Source: Pirellulaceae bacterium (lineage in GTDB: Bacteria; Planctomycetota; Planctomycetia; Pirellulales; Pirellulaceae). Taken from it: 64,000 bases of DNA. The translations under genes and the position numbers were made by a program. The notes below the pieces were generated by a model that saw nothing but the letters and a program-made list of their open reading frames with translations, ran no database searches and had not been told where the DNA came from. Below are positions 1-7,790 of the stretch, piece after piece. The stretch covers positions 59,421 to 123,420 of the forward strand of contig JAKVBZ010000008.1 in assembly GCA_022448645.1 (NCBI GenBank). Direction: 5' to 3'. Within the stretch, counting starts at the first letter, position 1. Each line of letters starts with the position of its first letter.

Positions 1-465
1 TGGAGACGCTGCGACAATACCTTGTTGTGAATTTTTCCTGAGTTCATCCGCACGCTGCATTAAGGCTTTTCGAGGTATGACTTGCATGGGGACCAGGTTG
101 AAATGCAAGGCGCGTTCGTCCTGGATTTCCCGCATCATGAGATTGTCAGAGACGAAATCGAGTGGTGGTACTTGGTACCAAGGCGCACGTATTTGATGGT
201 CCTCTTCCACCGTTTCATAGCCGTCTAGTTCCAGGCGAATTGTGCGAGTTCCATAGTAAACGAATGGTGTCGAAACAGGCGTTCGCCCAATTTCGACTCC
301 GTCCACGTACACGAGTGCTCCTACCGGATTGCTACGAATGGTTAAGCGTCGATGAACGCAGCCGGATTGGCACCAAAAGAGGACTGCCAGCAACAGAAGT
401 ACGTGCCGATGGCCAAGTGGCGTTCGACGATCGCTATCATCTGGCCGGCTAGTGTGCGCGGTCAT
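1..465 (-). CDS. PEGA-domain lipoprotein (3' end outside window)
   Basis: This minus-strand reading frame has no stop before the window edge, so only its first 155 codons are visible. It starts at an ATG at 463-465. A short Arg/Asp-rich head is followed by a hydrophobic stretch (LLLLAVLFWC) and two nearby cysteines (residues 32 and 36), which fits a lipoprotein signal peptide. A PEGA-like repeat follows, with the typical 'SNPVGALVYVDGVEIGRTP' core and a later 'LELDGYE'. PEGA domains are small beta-rich modules usually found in surface or periplasmic proteins, and no enzymatic role is implied. The exact lipidated cysteine is uncertain. The divergent neighbour is a PP2C phosphatase about 235 bp away. 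Confidence 0.7.
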   Translation of the reverse strand, partial: MTAHTSRPDDSDRRTPLGHRHVLLLLAVLFWCQSGCVHRRLTIRSNPVGALVYVDGVEIGRTPVSTPFVYYGTRTIRLELDGYETVEEDHQIRAPWYQVPPLDFVSDNLMMREIQDERALHFNLVPMQVIPRKALMQRADELRKNSQQGIVAASP

Positions 466-701
466 TATGAGATTCCGGAGACGCTTCGAAGCCATTCTAT
501 TCCAATTCGTGAACGGAACACGGCATGTCGCAAATGACAAAGATGGGCTGATGAGAAATGACAATGGGAGGGCAGAGTATAGTGAGACGGGCAGGGGGGG
601 GCCAGTCGAAATCTGAGAAGAACCCAAATTCAAAACCGCTTCTAGGCTTGGTCTGGCCAGGCGGTTAAAATGCTATCAGCAACTGCTGACACTGCCGTCA
701 T

Positions 702-2069
702 GTGAGTGCAGTTGCAATGCATGCGGGAGATATCAATATCGTGCCAGAAAGCATTGTTTGGGAACAGTGTATCCAGCGCGCCATCATTAGCGATGTTGGC
801 ATGCGCCGTACCAGTAATCAGGATGCATTCACGCTACTGCCAGCGCGAGATCTGAAAAACTGGCGCGAACGGGGCCATCTGTTTCTTGTGGCTGATGGCA
901 TGGGGGCGCACGCCGGAGGCGAATTGGCTAGCCGACTGGCGGCAGATGGCATTCCTCATACGTACTACACTTATCGTGACAAGCCGGCAGCAGAAGCCAT
1001 CCGATTGGCAATCGTCGAAACCAACGCTCAGATTCACCAACGTGGGGCTGCCAATTCGGATTTCCACAATATGGGGACTACGGCGAGTGTCTTGCTGTTG
1101 CTTCCCGAGGGAGCCGTGGTTGGTCACGTCGGTGATAGCCGCGTCTATCGATTGCGACAAAATCAACTTGATCAGATTACGTTCGACCACAGCTTGCTGT
1201 GGGAGATGAAAGCTACTGGCAAGTTTCCGAAGGACGCTGATTTAGAATCGGTCGTTCCGAAAAACGTGATTACCAGATCAATAGGTCCGAATGAAAACGT
1301 CGAAGTTGATTTGGAGGGACCATTCCCGATTGAGATGGGCGACACGTTCTTGTTGTGCAGTGATGGTTTAACCGCAAAGATTGAAGATGAAGAATTGGGA
1401 GCGTTGCTGGCAAGTCTGGATCCGGAGGATGCTGTACGAGTACTGGTTGATTTGGCCAACTTACGAGGTGGGCCGGACAACATTACGGTGCTCGTGGTCA
1501 AAGTAACAGGAGACGCGTTGACGACAAGTGCAGCAGGCATACGGTCGGCCATTGCCGGCAGGACGAGAAAACGGGCTACCGTGAATCCCGTGCTGTGGGT
1601 GATTATGGGGATTTGCGCTTTGGCTGCCGGTGTGTTGTACGCCGGAGGGAGACAGATTGAGGCAGTATTAGCAGTGGCGGGCAGCGCCCTTGCCGGATTG
1701 TTAGCTCTCATTCAAAAACTAGATTGTTTCGAAGGCAATACGTCGGCCGTAGTGGGTGAAATGCTTGGCAAAGGGCCTCATCGCCGGATAACCTGTCCGC
1801 CGACACACCGGTTTGTTGCCCAATTGGATGGCCTCGCGGAAGAACTCAAAGAAGCTGCCGATCATGCACAATGGGGAATTGATTTTTCCCCATTCGACGG
1901 TTTCTGCGATGCGGCGCGCACGGCGACTCGTCAAAGAGACTACCGCGATGCTGTTCGCCAGTATGGTCTGGGAATCAGTCACGTGATGGAACAGTTGCGG
2001 AAACGTCGACGAAAACAGGAAGAGGATGCATCGTCAGCGGATCGTGCAGGATCGGACGATTCCAGCTAG
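702..2069 (+). CDS. PP2C-family Ser/Thr protein phosphatase with membrane-anchored C-terminus
   Basis: The first 270 residues form a bacterial PP2C (PPM/Stp-like) domain that should dephosphorylate phospho-Ser/Thr proteins with two metal ions. The metal-binding motifs are intact: 'SDVGMRRTSNQD' near residues 30-41, 'VADGMG' at 63-68, 'GHVGDSRVYRLR' near 142-153, 'CSDGLT' near 220-225 and 'GGPDN' at 257-261. Two hydrophobic segments (about 296-316 and 320-340) follow, then about 110 residues with no recognised domain and a charged Lys/Arg and Asp/Ser tail. The frame opens with GTG at 702. An ATG at 717 gives a protein five residues shorter and is equally plausible, since neither has a clear ribosome site. 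The stop overlaps by 4 bp that of the convergent permease gene. Confidence 0.85.
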   Translation: MSAVAMHAGDINIVPESIVWEQCIQRAIISDVGMRRTSNQDAFTLLPARDLKNWRERGHLFLVADGMGAHAGGELASRLAADGIPHTYYTYRDKPAAEAIRLAIVETNAQIHQRGAANSDFHNMGTTASVLLLLPEGAVVGHVGDSRVYRLRQNQLDQITFDHSLLWEMKATGKFPKDADLESVVPKNVITRSIGPNENVEVDLEGPFPIEMGDTFLLCSDGLTAKIEDEELGALLASLDPEDAVRVLVDLANLRGGPDNITVLVVKVTGDALTTSAAGIRSAIAGRTRKRATVNPVLWVIMGICALAAGVLYAGGRQIEAVLAVAGSALAGLLALIQKLDCFEGNTSAVVGEMLGKGPHRRITCPPTHRFVAQLDGLAEELKEAADHAQWGIDFSPFDGFCDAARTATRQRDYRDAVRQYGLGISHVMEQLRKRRRKQEEDASSADRAGSDDSS

Positions 2070-3274
2070 TATCGCACGATGTGGCGCCAACAGAGGGCTC
2101 CCACTGCTGCCAGGACAAAGTTTCCGAGCCATACAGAATAGGGCGGTAGAGCTCCACATTTGGCGCGGTCGACGGCCAGCATCAGTAAAGGATAGTACAC
2201 GATCAAGATCGGGAAGAAGCATGCCCCAAAGGTAGTCATCAAATCCGCATTTCGAAAACGAACGGCTAGAGGTAGACCGACCAGGATGAAACCGATGCAG
2301 CTGAACCCATTTGCCCAGCGACGATAAGGTTCCGTCTGCAAGCGATGTAAACGCTCTACTTGAAAATCCATCTTAGCGTGACGTTTTTTCCAGTCAGATG
2401 ACAACAGCGATTTCAGGTTGGCTGTCAGCAAAGAGAACCCCGCATCAGCAGCATAGGCTTGACGTATCTTCATCAGACGTGAACGTTGAGCTTCTGTCTC
2501 GCGGGGTAACTCACGAAGCGCATATTGGGAAGGTCGACGGTTAGAGCTTCCTAGACGTAAGTCATCCAATAACGAAAATGTTTTCTCAAACGAATCTCCG
2601 TCGGCAAAACTAGCTATATCTTTTCGGTAGTCTCCGTAGTCGATCGTGCAGTTCGTCAGCGAAATCGTTAACTCGCCAGCGTCCGGTTCGAATCGAAGCT
2701 GAGCGGTACTGGCGATAATCGTAACCGGCTCGGCACCGTCATTCGGTGTGACTTCGATGACTGGATCGACCAGCGTTTTGCCGTCCATTCGACGGACGCT
2801 AATCGAAAACTGATCCGTGCGATAGACAAGGTGAGAACGTAACATGCCATAGGCAATTTCTTCTACCGAAGCGACCACGACGCGCTGGATGCCTTGCTGG
2901 CCCCAGGATACCGCCAGGTCATTCAACCAGACGGCAACCAGACTGACTAGAAAGCCAAAGATCAATGCGGGGTTGATGATGACCGCAGGTGAGATGCCCA
3001 ACGATTTGAGGGCCACAATTTCGTTATTCGATGACATCTTGCCATAAACACTGCAAACGGCAAAAAGAACGGTTGCTGGAACAGCGAATCGCAATGCGTT
3101 GGGCAACAGGTAAGGCAGCAGTCGCAAGATCGTGCCGAAACTCACTGCCGCCTGCTGGATTGCTTCTTGGACGACGACCAAAACCAGCATGACGAGTGTG
3201 ACGCCAATCAGGGTTACACCAAATACCCTCAGCATTTCCCAGGTAACATAGCGAGTGTAGCGGCCCATTGGCAT
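2066..3274 (-). CDS. LptF/LptG-family permease (YjgP/YjgQ)
   Basis: This 402-residue membrane protein matches the LptF/LptG layout. A transmembrane block near residues 14-120 is followed by a large soluble beta-rich region (about 130-300), and three transmembrane helices lie near the C-terminus (roughly 322-342, 350-372 and 382-398). LptF and LptG are the permease halves of the LptB2FG transporter, which extracts lipopolysaccharide from the inner membrane. The N-terminus 'MGRYTRYVTWEMLRVF' is typical of the family. Only one permease is present here, so its partner must lie elsewhere, and I cannot say whether this copy is LptF or LptG. It converges on the PP2C gene with overlapping stops. Confidence 0.85.
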   Translation of the reverse strand: MPMGRYTRYVTWEMLRVFGVTLIGVTLVMLVLVVVQEAIQQAAVSFGTILRLLPYLLPNALRFAVPATVLFAVCSVYGKMSSNNEIVALKSLGISPAVIINPALIFGFLVSLVAVWLNDLAVSWGQQGIQRVVVASVEEIAYGMLRSHLVYRTDQFSISVRRMDGKTLVDPVIEVTPNDGAEPVTIIASTAQLRFEPDAGELTISLTNCTIDYGDYRKDIASFADGDSFEKTFSLLDDLRLGSSNRRPSQYALRELPRETEAQRSRLMKIRQAYAADAGFSLLTANLKSLLSSDWKKRHAKMDFQVERLHRLQTEPYRRWANGFSCIGFILVGLPLAVRFRNADLMTTFGACFFPILIVYYPLLMLAVDRAKCGALPPYSVWLGNFVLAAVGALCWRHIVRY

Positions 3275-3802
3275 GATTCGAGGTGTTTTGCTAGTGATCA
3301 GTCATCCGTTAAACCTCGGACGCGAACTCCGGGAATCGTGGCCCCGGCCGTATGACGGTCGTTCAAGCCAGCGGCGCAACGTACGAATTGCCACTCAGCC
3401 CTTGAAGATCGCTGTGCGAAGATTTTCGACGGAACAATCCACGAGGAAGCGTTACGAAACAAAAATGAAAGGAATTGTCGATTGGGAAGATAGCAGAATT
3501 AATGAAGGGGAACTATTCCTGTTGGACCAAGAATCGTAGACGGAACAAGAACCGCTAGCAGGCGACCTGTGAGAGCCCCTTGGCTCAACACGGCGAGGCG
3601 TTTGAGTTGCTGATCTCATGTGGGAAACGATCGGTGTGACGGTCCAGTTCTGATCGTGCTTCGCAGCATCCTGAGGCTGCTATCGACGTTGCAAGTTTCC
3701 GTTGTGGTAGCTGCTGATGGCGAGTACACTCCAACCGTTTTTGTACCTTCCCCACCCATTTTGTCTGCCGATGATTCTCGGTGTGAAACAAATGTTTGGA
3801 CG
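3275..3802. other. Intergenic region between divergent permease and kinase genes
   Basis: This 528 bp region contains the divergent promoters of the LptF/G-type gene and the histidine kinase. Short open frames run through it on both strands, including an in-frame extension of the kinase frame back to 3620, but none has recognisable protein features. I see no strong terminator, repeat or RNA gene. Confidence 0.4.
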
Positions 3803-5410
3803 ATGACTTGTATGTTTTCAGGTTGGCCCATTCGTAAGAAACTGTTGTTGGGGATTTCCCTGCTAGTGCTGATTGTCAGTACGTTGGCATTTAGTGGATT
3901 TCGGGGAGTCTATGCGTATCGAGGGCTCGTCCGCAGCATGCGTCACCGGATTGAAGAGCGACCTTTGGCGCGGGAATTGACTGGGCGTGTTAGTGAATTG
4001 CAGGTCGAATTAGGCCAAAACCGTCCAGTGGATGTCACCACGGCTGACGTTGCTGGTAACTTTTTTCGAGAAGTCTTCCAGGCGAAGTTAGACGAAGTCA
4101 ATGAAGCGCTGAACGCATACCAAAACCGATTGGAGCAGAATCGTCATTTAGAGGAGAGTTTTGGCGACAATCGTGACGAATGGGATACGGTTCGTAAGAT
4201 GGCCAGTTTGATGGAATCGATTGAGACTCAGTTTAACGAACCAACAAGCTGGTTTCAGGACGACGTTCATTTGGCATTGTTGAATGGCCAAATAGAGGAC
4301 CTGCACGAACTCAGCATTCAACTGCCGTTGTTTCAAGACGATCGCGTACGGCAGTATACGCAGAATGTTCGTGCGCAATATCGTACTTGGATTGGTCTGA
4401 TGTGGGGGTCCATCCTGGCGGTGCCAATCCTGTTGTGTTTGTTAGCGCGTATGTTTTATGTATGGATATTCCATCCATTGCAATTGTTAATAGATGGGTC
4501 ACGGTACGTAGCGCGTGGTAACTTTCAACATCGTATTGCTCTCGATTCACGAGACGAGATGTCGGAGCTTTCCGATGCGATGAACGCGATGACCAGCCGC
4601 TTTCAAGACATCCGGGCTGATTTGGATCGTGAGGTGGAATTACGGACACAACAGGCAGTACGCAGTGAACAGCTTGCTAGTGTAGGTTTTTTAGCAGCAG
4701 GAGTCGCTCACGAGATTAATAATCCATTGGCTTCGATTTCTTTCGCTGCTGAATCACTTGAGATGCGTTTACACGAAATCATACAAGCGGATGATGAACA
4801 ACCGGATGCGGATCACAATCAAGAAATCACGGTTACTCGAAATTATCTGCGTATGATTCAGGACGAAGCGTTTCGCTGCAAACAGATTACGGAAAGTCTG
4901 CTCGACTTTTCACGTATTGGTGATTCTCGGCGGCACGAAGTCGACTTGTGCGAATTGGTTCAGGGTGTCATCGACATGGCAGCGCATATCGGTCAATACA
5001 AGGGTAAGGCCATCCGGTTTCACGCGGATCAGTTGGTTTCGGCAAGAGTGGACCCCCAAGAGATTAAACAAGTCGTATTGAATCTGATTACGAACGCTTT
5101 GGAAAGCGTGGACGTAGGAGGTTGGGTACAGGTTGAAGTCAGACACACGGCTGAGGAGGCGGTGATCCAGGTGGTCGACAATGGTTGCGGCATGACACCA
5201 GAAGTACTTCAGCACTTGTTCGATCCATTTTTTACAAGGCGGAAAGATGGCAAGGGAACCGGACTTGGACTGTCGATCAGTTACCGCATTGTGAGTGAAT
5301 ATGGAGGCACCATCGAAGCCAAAAGCGATGGGCCCGGCCAAGGGGCGCAGTTTGAAGTCAATCTACCTGTTGAGCCTGAGGAGAAGCCCAATCAATACCA
5401 AGCCGCCTAA
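3803..5410 (+). CDS. Membrane sensor histidine kinase (NtrB-like)
   Basis: From the ATG at 3803 the product has 535 residues: a transmembrane helix near 11-32, an extracytoplasmic sensor region of about 160 residues, a second helix near 197-222, a HAMP linker, a HisKA domain and a HATPase domain. The phosphoacceptor His303 lies in 'GVAHEINNPLASISF'. The ATP lid is intact, with 'NLITNALESV' (N box), 'VVDNGCGMTPE' (G1) and 'GKGTGLGLSIS' (G2). The frame is open back to 3620, but those 61 residues look non-coding. A further ATG at 3812 is also possible. Its 3' end overlaps the next gene, an NtrC-type regulator, so the two almost certainly form a two-component pair. The signal sensed is unknown. 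Confidence 0.88.
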   Translation: MTCMFSGWPIRKKLLLGISLLVLIVSTLAFSGFRGVYAYRGLVRSMRHRIEERPLARELTGRVSELQVELGQNRPVDVTTADVAGNFFREVFQAKLDEVNEALNAYQNRLEQNRHLEESFGDNRDEWDTVRKMASLMESIETQFNEPTSWFQDDVHLALLNGQIEDLHELSIQLPLFQDDRVRQYTQNVRAQYRTWIGLMWGSILAVPILLCLLARMFYVWIFHPLQLLIDGSRYVARGNFQHRIALDSRDEMSELSDAMNAMTSRFQDIRADLDREVELRTQQAVRSEQLASVGFLAAGVAHEINNPLASISFAAESLEMRLHEIIQADDEQPDADHNQEITVTRNYLRMIQDEAFRCKQITESLLDFSRIGDSRRHEVDLCELVQGVIDMAAHIGQYKGKAIRFHADQLVSARVDPQEIKQVVLNLITNALESVDVGGWVQVEVRHTAEEAVIQVVDNGCGMTPEVLQHLFDPFFTRRKDGKGTGLGLSISYRIVSEYGGTIEAKSDGPGQGAQFEVNLPVEPEEKPNQYQAA

Positions 5411-6803
5411 CGCACTGAAGATTTTATTTGCCGACGACGAGGCATCTTTGCAGTCGTTGATGAGCGTCGAGTTGCCTCGCATGGGACACGTCGTCACGGT
5501 CTGCCCTGATGGGGTCACGGCCGCTGCCGCTTTGGAACGGAATACGTACGACTGTGTTCTGGTCGATCTCGACATGCCCGGCATGAATGGCATTGATGTC
5601 ATTGCACGCGCCAAGGAATTGTCGCCTGACACGGAAGCAGTAGTACTGACGGGGAAAAAATCATTAGAAACCGCACTCGCTGCAGTGCACTATGGAGTCT
5701 TTGAGTATCTCTCCAAGCCGTGCAAGCTGGTCGAACTAGAATCGTTACTGCGACGGATCGCTGCGAAACGGGATTTGACGAACAAGTATCGGGCACTCAA
5801 ACGTCAGCTTGAACGAATCGCTGGTTCCAGCAAGCTTGTCGGCGACAGCTCGATCATACAGCTGGTGCGGGATCGAGCTGCCAAAGTGGCTCCTACGAAT
5901 TCCACGGTTTTGATCCGTGGTGAAACGGGGACCGGAAAAGAATTAGTCGCCCGTGCAGTCCATGAACAGAGCCTGCGTGTGGATAAGCCATTTGTGGCAG
6001 TCAATTGCGGAGCACTGCCTGAAAGTTTGATCGAAAGTGAGTTGTTTGGACATCGTAAAGGTGCTTTTACAGGAGCCGATGAACACCGTGTGGGATTGTT
6101 TGAAGTAGCCGACGGAGGCACATTGTTCTTGGATGAAATTGGCGAACTCCCCAAGGCTTTGCAAGCTAAACTTCTGCGGGTGCTCGAAAGTGGCGAGATT
6201 CGGCGGGTTGGCGACAACGAAAACTATCGTGTCGATGTACGGATCGTGTGTGCTACTCATCGTGATCTAAACGACATGGTAGCCGCTGACGAATTCCGCC
6301 AAGACTTGATGTTTCGCATCAATACTTTCGAAATCTACCTGCCGCCTTTGCGAGAGCGCACCGAAGATATCTCCAGCTTGGCAAGGCATCTTCTCCTGAG
6401 ATTCCAACCAGGATACCGTCCCGACGATCAGCTGTTCAGTGATGACTCGTTGCGAGTCCTGCAAAATCATGACTGGCCTGGTAATGTACGCGAACTGGCT
6501 AATGTCATTGAGCACGCCACGATCCTCTGCAGTCAGCCTCCGATTGAACTTGCTCACCTGCCAGACCGATTTGGCGCTGGTGATGGTTTGGTTTCTGTGT
6601 CGAGCCGAATCCAGCAACCGAGCTCGTCTTCATCGGGGGGGTTGGGCTCCAGGACTTTACGAGAAATTGAGATGCAGGCGGTAAATGAAGCTTTAGAGCG
6701 GCATCAAGGAAATAAAACCAAGGCGGCGGAGCAGTTGGGCGTCAGTCTGAAGACCCTGTACAATAAGCTCAACCAACTGATCGCATTGGAGAAGTCCGCG
6801 TAA
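5370..6803 (+). CDS. Sigma54-dependent NtrC-family response regulator
   Basis: This response regulator has three domains: an N-terminal receiver with the phospho-Asp in 'VLVDLDMPGMNG', a central AAA+ domain and a C-terminal Fis-type helix-turn-helix ('NKTKAAEQLGVSLKTLYNKL'). The AAA+ domain has an intact Walker A ('GETGTGKE'), the sigma54-contact loop in 'ELFGHRKGAFTGADEH' and an intact Walker B ('TLFLDEIGE'), so it should drive sigma54 promoters when phosphorylated. The start is uncertain. The frame is open from 5295 and overlaps the kinase gene, but the receiver begins only at 'ALKILFADDE'. I chose the TTG at 5370, 41 bp before the kinase stop. GTG 5295, ATG 5301 and ATG 5328 remain possible. 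The overlap suggests translational coupling with the kinase. Confidence 0.9.
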   Translation: MSLRRSPINTKPPNALKILFADDEASLQSLMSVELPRMGHVVTVCPDGVTAAAALERNTYDCVLVDLDMPGMNGIDVIARAKELSPDTEAVVLTGKKSLETALAAVHYGVFEYLSKPCKLVELESLLRRIAAKRDLTNKYRALKRQLERIAGSSKLVGDSSIIQLVRDRAAKVAPTNSTVLIRGETGTGKELVARAVHEQSLRVDKPFVAVNCGALPESLIESELFGHRKGAFTGADEHRVGLFEVADGGTLFLDEIGELPKALQAKLLRVLESGEIRRVGDNENYRVDVRIVCATHRDLNDMVAADEFRQDLMFRINTFEIYLPPLRERTEDISSLARHLLLRFQPGYRPDDQLFSDDSLRVLQNHDWPGNVRELANVIEHATILCSQPPIELAHLPDRFGAGDGLVSVSSRIQQPSSSSSGGLGSRTLREIEMQAVNEALERHQGNKTKAAEQLGVSLKTLYNKLNQLIALEKSA

Positions 6804-6833
6804 TACCTGGCAGCGAACGAAAGAATATCTGCT

Positions 6834-7598
6834 GTGAAAATCCAGTATGTAGACTCCGCAGTCGGTACGTCGTCCGCTTATCAGTTTCTTTCGTCGTTTA
6901 TTATTGACGACTGGGTGACGATCGATGCCGGCGCCTTGGGTTTGTTGACGCCGCAGGAACGTCAAAAACGTATCCAGCACGTGTTCCTGTCGCACTCCCA
7001 TATGGATCACATTGCTACGCTGCCGTTGTTTCTGGACAACGTGTATGATCCGGCTGGCGAAAGTGTGTGTGTGCACGCCAGCGATGCCGTACAGGATTGC
7101 CTGCGGCGAGATGTGTTTAATGATCGCCTTTGGCCTGATCTTACTCATATGTCAGATAAAGTCTCACCGTTTGTACAATTTGAATCGTTAGAAGATGGCC
7201 AGGCGGTGACAGTCGGAGATCTAAAAATTACACCACTGTCTGTGGATCACGTGGTTCCCTGTTTCGCATTTTTGATCGAAAGCGGTACCGCAGCGGTTGC
7301 CATCGTGACCGACACTGGGCCCACGCAGCAAGTATGGGAACGTCTTCAATGCCAGGAGAACTTACAGGCTTTGTTTCTTGAGGCGAGCTTTCCGAATTCT
7401 TTCCAATGGCTGGCCGAAAAGTCCAAACACCTGACACCACAACAGTTTGCTGGAGAGATTGCCAAATTGGAACGGTCCCTTCCGGTTTATGCAATTCACC
7501 TCAAACCGAACTTCTATGATGAGGTGACCGATGAGTTGACATCGTTGGGACTTGAGCAGCTCGACATCGCCCAGCCGGACCACGTCTACGAGTGGTAG
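6834..7598 (+). CDS. MBL-fold hydrolase, class-II cAMP-phosphodiesterase-like
   Basis: This 254-residue metallo-beta-lactamase-fold protein has the metal-binding motif 'SHSHMDH' at about residues 61-67, and further likely metal ligands in 'LSVDHV' and 'IHLKPNF'. The N-terminal 'DSAVGTSSAYQFLSSFIIDD' resembles class II 3',5'-cyclic-nucleotide phosphodiesterases (PdeA type), which hydrolyse cAMP or cGMP. The start is a GTG at 6834. It lies 30 bp after the NtrC-like gene on the same strand, so it may be co-transcribed and involved in the same signalling route, but that is inference. Other MBL-fold hydrolase activities are possible. Confidence 0.75.
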   Translation: MKIQYVDSAVGTSSAYQFLSSFIIDDWVTIDAGALGLLTPQERQKRIQHVFLSHSHMDHIATLPLFLDNVYDPAGESVCVHASDAVQDCLRRDVFNDRLWPDLTHMSDKVSPFVQFESLEDGQAVTVGDLKITPLSVDHVVPCFAFLIESGTAAVAIVTDTGPTQQVWERLQCQENLQALFLEASFPNSFQWLAEKSKHLTPQQFAGEIAKLERSLPVYAIHLKPNFYDEVTDELTSLGLEQLDIAQPDHVYEW

Positions 7599-7790
7599 AG
7601 CAAGAGATTGCCTTGTGTTCTCGGTTCAGAGTGGAGAGTTTCGGATTCCGGATTGAAATAGCAGGTAGGGAAGTCTTTCGGCCGCAAACTGCATCCCACA
7701 ACTAGCGTCTCGCATCCTGCATCCGCACGATTTGAATGATTGGGCAATGACTTTTGCGACTTTGGTCCCACCGACGTACCAGTTCTCGAT

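Noticed and set aside
3620..3802. Longer histidine kinase start at 3620
   Set aside because: The extra 61 residues carry no conserved features, and the transmembrane helix directly follows the ATGs at 3803 and 3812.
7599..7790. Possible third copy of the inverted-repeat element
   Set aside because: Short phrases such as TTCAGAG and TTCGGATT recall the elements, but the terminal AGCGCT/AGGT motif and the overall alignment are missing.
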